Shown one piece after another: positions 14,098 to 17,133 of a stretch of 17,133 nt of DNA. Location of the stretch: NCBI GenBank assembly GCA_900772095.1, contig CAAGQJ010000056.1, positions 1 to 17,133 on the forward strand. The letters are read 5' to 3'. Positions within the stretch are counted from its first letter, which is position 1; every line of letters starts with the position of its first letter. The stretch comes from Bacilli bacterium (GTDB lineage Bacteria; Bacillota_I; Bacilli_A; RF39; UBA660). The position numbers and the translations under genes are program-made. Under the pieces are notes generated by a model. That model searched no databases, had not been told where the DNA came from, and worked only from the letters and a program-made list of their open reading frames with translations.

Positions 14098-16638
14098 ATG
14101 GATAAAGATATAGAAAAAAATGATGAAAATGTAATGAATGATGATAGTTTTTCTGGAACTTTTCATGAAAGGGATAGTTTGTATGAAAATAATATAGTAG
14201 ATGAGGTAAAAAATTCTTTTTTGGATTATTCTATGAGTGTTATTGTTTCTCGTGCTCTTCCTGATTTAAGAGATGGTTTAAAGCCTGTACATAGGCGTAT
14301 TTTGTGGTCTATGTATGAGGAGGGTAATACGCCTGACAAGCCTCATAAGAAGTCTGCGACTACTGTTGGTTATGTTATGGGACATTATCATCCTCATGGT
14401 GATTCTTCTATTTATGAAGCTATGGTAAGATTAGCACAAGATTTTAATCAAAGGTATATGTTAGTTGATGGTCATGGTAACTTTGGTAATATTGAGGGTG
14501 ATGGCGCTGCTGCATATCGTTATACGGAAGCTAGGCTTTCTAAAATTTCTCTTGAATTATTAAGGGATATTAATAAAGATACTGTTGATATGGATGATAA
14601 TTTTGATAATACTTCTAAGGAACCACATGTTTTGCCAAGTAGATTTCCTAATATTTTAGTTAATGGTTCAATGGGAATTGCTGTTGGTATGGCTACGAAT
14701 ATTCCACCTCATAATTTGGGGGAAGTTATTGATGGTTGTGTAGCATATATAGATAATCCTGATATTGATACTCTTGGTTTAATGAACTATATAAAGGGTC
14801 CTGATTTTCCGACTGGTGGTATTATTCTTGGAAATTCTGGTATTAAGCGTGCTTATGATACTGGTCGTGGAACTATTACAATACGTAGTAGAGCTACTAT
14901 TGAGGAAAATGGTAATCATCATTCGATAGTAATTACTGAAGTTCCTTATGGTGTTAATACGGCTGATTTGAAGAATAAGGTTGCTGAGTTAGTTCATAAT
15001 AAGATAATTGATGGTATTGCTGATTATCATACTGATTTAAAAAATGGTATAAAGATTACAATTACTCTTAAGAGGGATGCTAATCCACAGGTTGTTCTTA
15101 ATAATTTGTATAAGCATACTAATTTTCAAATTACTTATGGAATAATATTTTTGATGCTTGATGGTGGTAGTCCTAGGACACTTGATTTGAAGTCAATTAT
15201 TTCTAAGTATATTGATCATCAAAAGGTTGTAATTATTAGAAGAACTACTTTTGAGTTAAATAAGGCTGAGAAGCGTGTTCATATTTTAGAGGGTTATAAG
15301 ATTGCTCAAAATAATATTGATGAGGTTGTTAAGATTATTAAGAATGCTGATAGTGATGTTGATGCTAAGGCTAAGTTAATGTCTCGTTTTGGGCTTAGTG
15401 ATATTCAAACTGATGCTATATTGGAATTAAAATTGCGTCGTTTAACTGGCTTAGAGCGTGATAAGATAGAATCAGAACTTGCTGAATTACTTAAATTAAT
15501 TGATGAATACAGGGCTATTTTGGCTGATGAAAAGAAGGTTTTAGAAATAATTAAAAAGGAAATGCTTGAAATTAAGAGCAAGTATGCTGATGAGAGAAGG
15601 ACTTCTATTGATATGACTGCGATTGATTATATTGAGGATGAATCTTTAATTCCTGTTGATAATATTATGATTTCTTTAACTGATAAGGGTTATATTAAGA
15701 GATTGTCTACAAGTACTTATAAGTCTCAAAATCGTGGTGGTGTTGGAATAAAGGGTATGACAACTAATGAAGAGGATAATATTAATTTATTGGTTACTTC
15801 TTCTACTCATGATGATGTGTTATTCTTTAGTAATTTTGGTAAGGTTTATAGAATGCGTGGGTATGAAATTCCCGAAGGTAGCAGACAATCTAAGGGATTG
15901 CCAATTGTTAATATCTTACCAATTCAAAAGGGTGAGTTGATTACTTCGATAATTCCTATTGCTAGGGATAAAGTTGAGGATGGACAATACATTATGTTCT
16001 TTACGAAGAATGGTTTGGTTAAGAAGACTGCTATTTCTGAGTTTGAATCTATTCGTACTAATGGTAAAATTGCTATTAGTTTGAAGGATGGGGATGAATT
16101 GATAAGTACCAAACAAACGTTCGGTAACAATGAGGTAATAATGGCTTCAAATAATGGTAGAATGGTTCGTTTTAATGAAAATGAAGTTCGTGTAATGGGA
16201 AGAAATGCTTCTGGAGTTAAGGGAATTGATTTATTAGATGGTGCTTATGTTATTGGTGCTGAAGTTGTTAATAACTCTGAATTAATTTTAGTAGTTACTG
16301 AAAAGGGTTATGGTAAGAAGACTGATGTTAATGAGTATAGGCTAACTCATCGTGGTAGCAAAGGTGTTCGTGGTTTGAATATTACTGATAAAAATGGTTT
16401 AATTGTTGCATTTAAGTCTGTAGTTGGTGATGAGGATTTGATAATTACTACTAATAATGGTATTGTTATTAGGCTTGATATTGGTAAAATTTCTACTTTG
16501 AAGAGAACTACGCAGGGAGTTAGATTGATGTCATTAAAGGATAATCAAAGGGTTTCAACTGTAACTATTACTTCTAAGTCTGATGAAGAAAATGTGAATG
16601 AAACTGTTACTAATACTAATAATGGTGAGGAGAGTTAA
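14098..16638 (+). CDS. gyrA: DNA gyrase subunit A
   Basis: DNA-breaking and wrapping subunit of gyrase, 846 aa. The catalytic tyrosine is Y142 (AAYRYTEA). The quinolone region reads HPHGDSSIYEA, with S103 and E107 at the E. coli 83 and 87 positions, the drug-sensitive state of Gram-positive GyrA. The C-terminal wrapping domain carries the GyrA box as QNRGGVG at 544-550 and ends in an acidic tail (SDEENVNE...GEES). The N-terminus is about 20 residues longer than in E. coli and rich in Asp, Glu and Asn. The first ATG is favoured because AGAGGTG lies about 8 nt upstream; an internal ATG at codon 12 has no such site. The gene ends in a terminator built on its own stop codon. Confidence 0.97.
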   Translation: MDKDIEKNDENVMNDDSFSGTFHERDSLYENNIVDEVKNSFLDYSMSVIVSRALPDLRDGLKPVHRRILWSMYEEGNTPDKPHKKSATTVGYVMGHYHPHGDSSIYEAMVRLAQDFNQRYMLVDGHGNFGNIEGDGAAAYRYTEARLSKISLELLRDINKDTVDMDDNFDNTSKEPHVLPSRFPNILVNGSMGIAVGMATNIPPHNLGEVIDGCVAYIDNPDIDTLGLMNYIKGPDFPTGGIILGNSGIKRAYDTGRGTITIRSRATIEENGNHHSIVITEVPYGVNTADLKNKVAELVHNKIIDGIADYHTDLKNGIKITITLKRDANPQVVLNNLYKHTNFQITYGIIFLMLDGGSPRTLDLKSIISKYIDHQKVVIIRRTTFELNKAEKRVHILEGYKIAQNNIDEVVKIIKNADSDVDAKAKLMSRFGLSDIQTDAILELKLRRLTGLERDKIESELAELLKLIDEYRAILADEKKVLEIIKKEMLEIKSKYADERRTSIDMTAIDYIEDESLIPVDNIMISLTDKGYIKRLSTSTYKSQNRGGVGIKGMTTNEEDNINLLVTSSTHDDVLFFSNFGKVYRMRGYEIPEGSRQSKGLPIVNILPIQKGELITSIIPIARDKVEDGQYIMFFTKNGLVKKTAISEFESIRTNGKIAISLKDGDELISTKQTFGNNEVIMASNNGRMVRFNENEVRVMGRNASGVKGIDLLDGAYVIGAEVVNNSELILVVTEKGYGKKTDVNEYRLTHRGSKGVRGLNITDKNGLIVAFKSVVGDEDLIITTNNGIVIRLDIGKISTLKRTTQGVRLMSLKDNQRVSTVTITSKSDEENVNETVTNTNNGEES

Positions 16639-16650
16639 TCTCCTTTTTTT
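16628..16650 (+). terminator. Rho-independent terminator of the gyrase operon
   Basis: AGGAGA (16628-16633) pairs with TCTCCT (16639-16644) around a GTTAA loop that contains most of the stop codon, followed by seven T. Confidence 0.85.
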
Positions 16651-16663
16651 GTGTTTTTTAAAT

Positions 16664-16739
16664 TGTTAATAAGTTGTTTTTGCTTGTGATTTTTTTTGTA
16701 TTCAGACAAAAAAAGAATATTTTTTTAAATTGTTAATAA
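16664..16739 (-). promoter_or_regulatory. Two variant DnaA boxes after gyrA
   Basis: TGTTAATAA at 16664-16672 and 16731-16739, each preceded by AAAT, so a longer repeat AAATTGTTAATAA is shared. Same orientation, 67 bp apart. Confidence 0.5.
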
Positions 16740-16740
16740 C

Positions 16741-17025
16741 TTTTTGTTTGATGTTTTATATGAAATATGATGTATGAAAATGTTTTTGTTTAATGGTGAT
16801 TAGTATTTTTTGTATTTTTTAATATAAGTGTTTAAATTTAATTATTTGTAATAATTGATATGTTTATTTATAGTTAATTTGTGTAATAATTAGTGTTTTT
16901 TTGTTATTTAATGTATTTATTATTGATTATATTTAATGTTTTAAGTGTTTTTAATTATATATTTGTGTTGATATTATTATGAATAGTTTTAAATTATAAT
17001 TTATATTTTTATTAGTTGTTAATAA
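16741..17025 (+). other. 285-nt tract without cytosine on the plus strand
   Basis: Every base from 16741 to 17025 is A, G or T; I count about 37 G and no C. The tract extends to 17052 with one C at 17026. Short repeated pieces such as AGTGTTT and GTAATAATT occur, but no hairpin or frame stands out. Confidence 0.9.
17017..17025 (-). promoter_or_regulatory. Variant DnaA box next to parS
   Basis: TGTTAATAA, 22 nt before the first parS site; third copy in this gap. Confidence 0.45.
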
Positions 17026-17047
17026 CTATATTGTTTATATTTTTTAA

Positions 17048-17063
17048 TGTTTCACGTGAAACA
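17048..17063. promoter_or_regulatory. parS centromere site 1
   Basis: TGTTTCACGTGAAACA, identical to the 16-bp parS consensus bound by ParB (Spo0J). ParB loads here and spreads, and SMC is recruited, to segregate the origin. Confidence 0.95.
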
Positions 17064-17110
17064 TAGTATGTATGTAATAAATTATGTATATAATGAGTAG
17101 AAAATAATAA

Positions 17111-17126
17111 TGTTTCACGTGAAACA
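17111..17126. promoter_or_regulatory. parS centromere site 2
   Basis: A second exact TGTTTCACGTGAAACA, starting 63 bp after the first. Flanking bases are also shared (AA before, TAG-AT after), so the pair looks like a duplicated 24-bp unit with one difference. Confidence 0.95.
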
Positions 17127-17133
17127 TAGCATA

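Larger units (their letters stand above)
16639..17133. other. Gene-free stretch after gyrA
   Basis: 495 nt with no convincing reading frame or RNA gene. It holds the end of the gyrA terminator, three TGTTAATAA boxes, a C-free tract and two parS sites. The content fits a chromosome-organising segment near the origin. Confidence 0.75.

Noticed and set aside
16741..17050. A non-coding RNA gene in the C-free tract.
   Set aside because: Without C the strand cannot form G-C stems, and no promoter-terminator pair frames it.
1..17133. Noc binding sites (TTTCCCGGGAAA core), CRISPR arrays, insertion sequences, tRNA or rRNA genes.
   Set aside because: No CCCGGG occurs, no spaced repeat array, no transposase or terminal repeats, and no tRNA or rRNA sequence was recognised.

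Overview
The window is the replication-origin neighbourhood of an AT-rich, low-GC Gram-positive bacterium (Bacillota, class Bacilli in the broad sense). The evidence is the gene order rpmH-rnpA-yidC-jag-mnmE-mnmG-rsmG-noc running left and dnaA-dnaN-...-recF-gyrB-gyrA running right, a Noc-type protein, a ComK homologue, perfect Bacilli-type parS sites and Gram-positive promoter and Shine-Dalgarno signals. TGG encodes Trp and recF ends in TGA, so the standard bacterial code applies and the UGA=Trp code of Mycoplasma does not. An uncultured gut-type Bacilli lineage related to Erysipelotrichia or RF39 is a guess; the sequence does not name the species.

Left arm (1-7321, minus strand): one compact operon leaves a consensus promoter (TTGACA-N17-TATAAT, 7351-7379). 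It encodes ribosomal protein L34 (rpmH, 41 aa), the RNase P protein, a lipoprotein-type YidC insertase, the RNA-binding protein Jag, the two tRNA U34 modification partners MnmE and MnmG, and the 16S methyltransferase RsmG. Genes are a few bases apart or overlap. A 206-base gap holding its own promoter precedes noc. At the left edge are a possible start of another minus-strand gene, a perfect LexA-box-like palindrome and a run of nine C.

Origin (7322-7717 and 9086-9226): these gaps flank dnaA and carry repeated TTATTAACA / TGTTAATAA nonamers in convergent orientation around a nearly pure A/T stretch. I read them as variant DnaA boxes of a bipartite oriC. The helix-turn-helix signature of DnaA is altered at the residues that read the box.

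Right arm (7718-16638, plus strand): dnaA, dnaN, then a ComK-type competence regulator in the place where yaaA usually lies, then recF-gyrB-gyrA as one operon with an extended -10 promoter and a terminator on the gyrA stop codon. The yaaA and remB genes that many Bacilli carry here are absent.

Right edge (16639-17133): a 495-base gene-free stretch with three more TGTTAATAA boxes, a 285-base tract without a single C on the plus strand, and two perfect parS sites exactly 63 bp apart. All genes read away from the origin, so they are co-directional with replication. The most notable points are comK in the origin cluster, the paired change of DnaA reader and box, the Noc-type protein beside parS but no Noc site, and the C-free tract.
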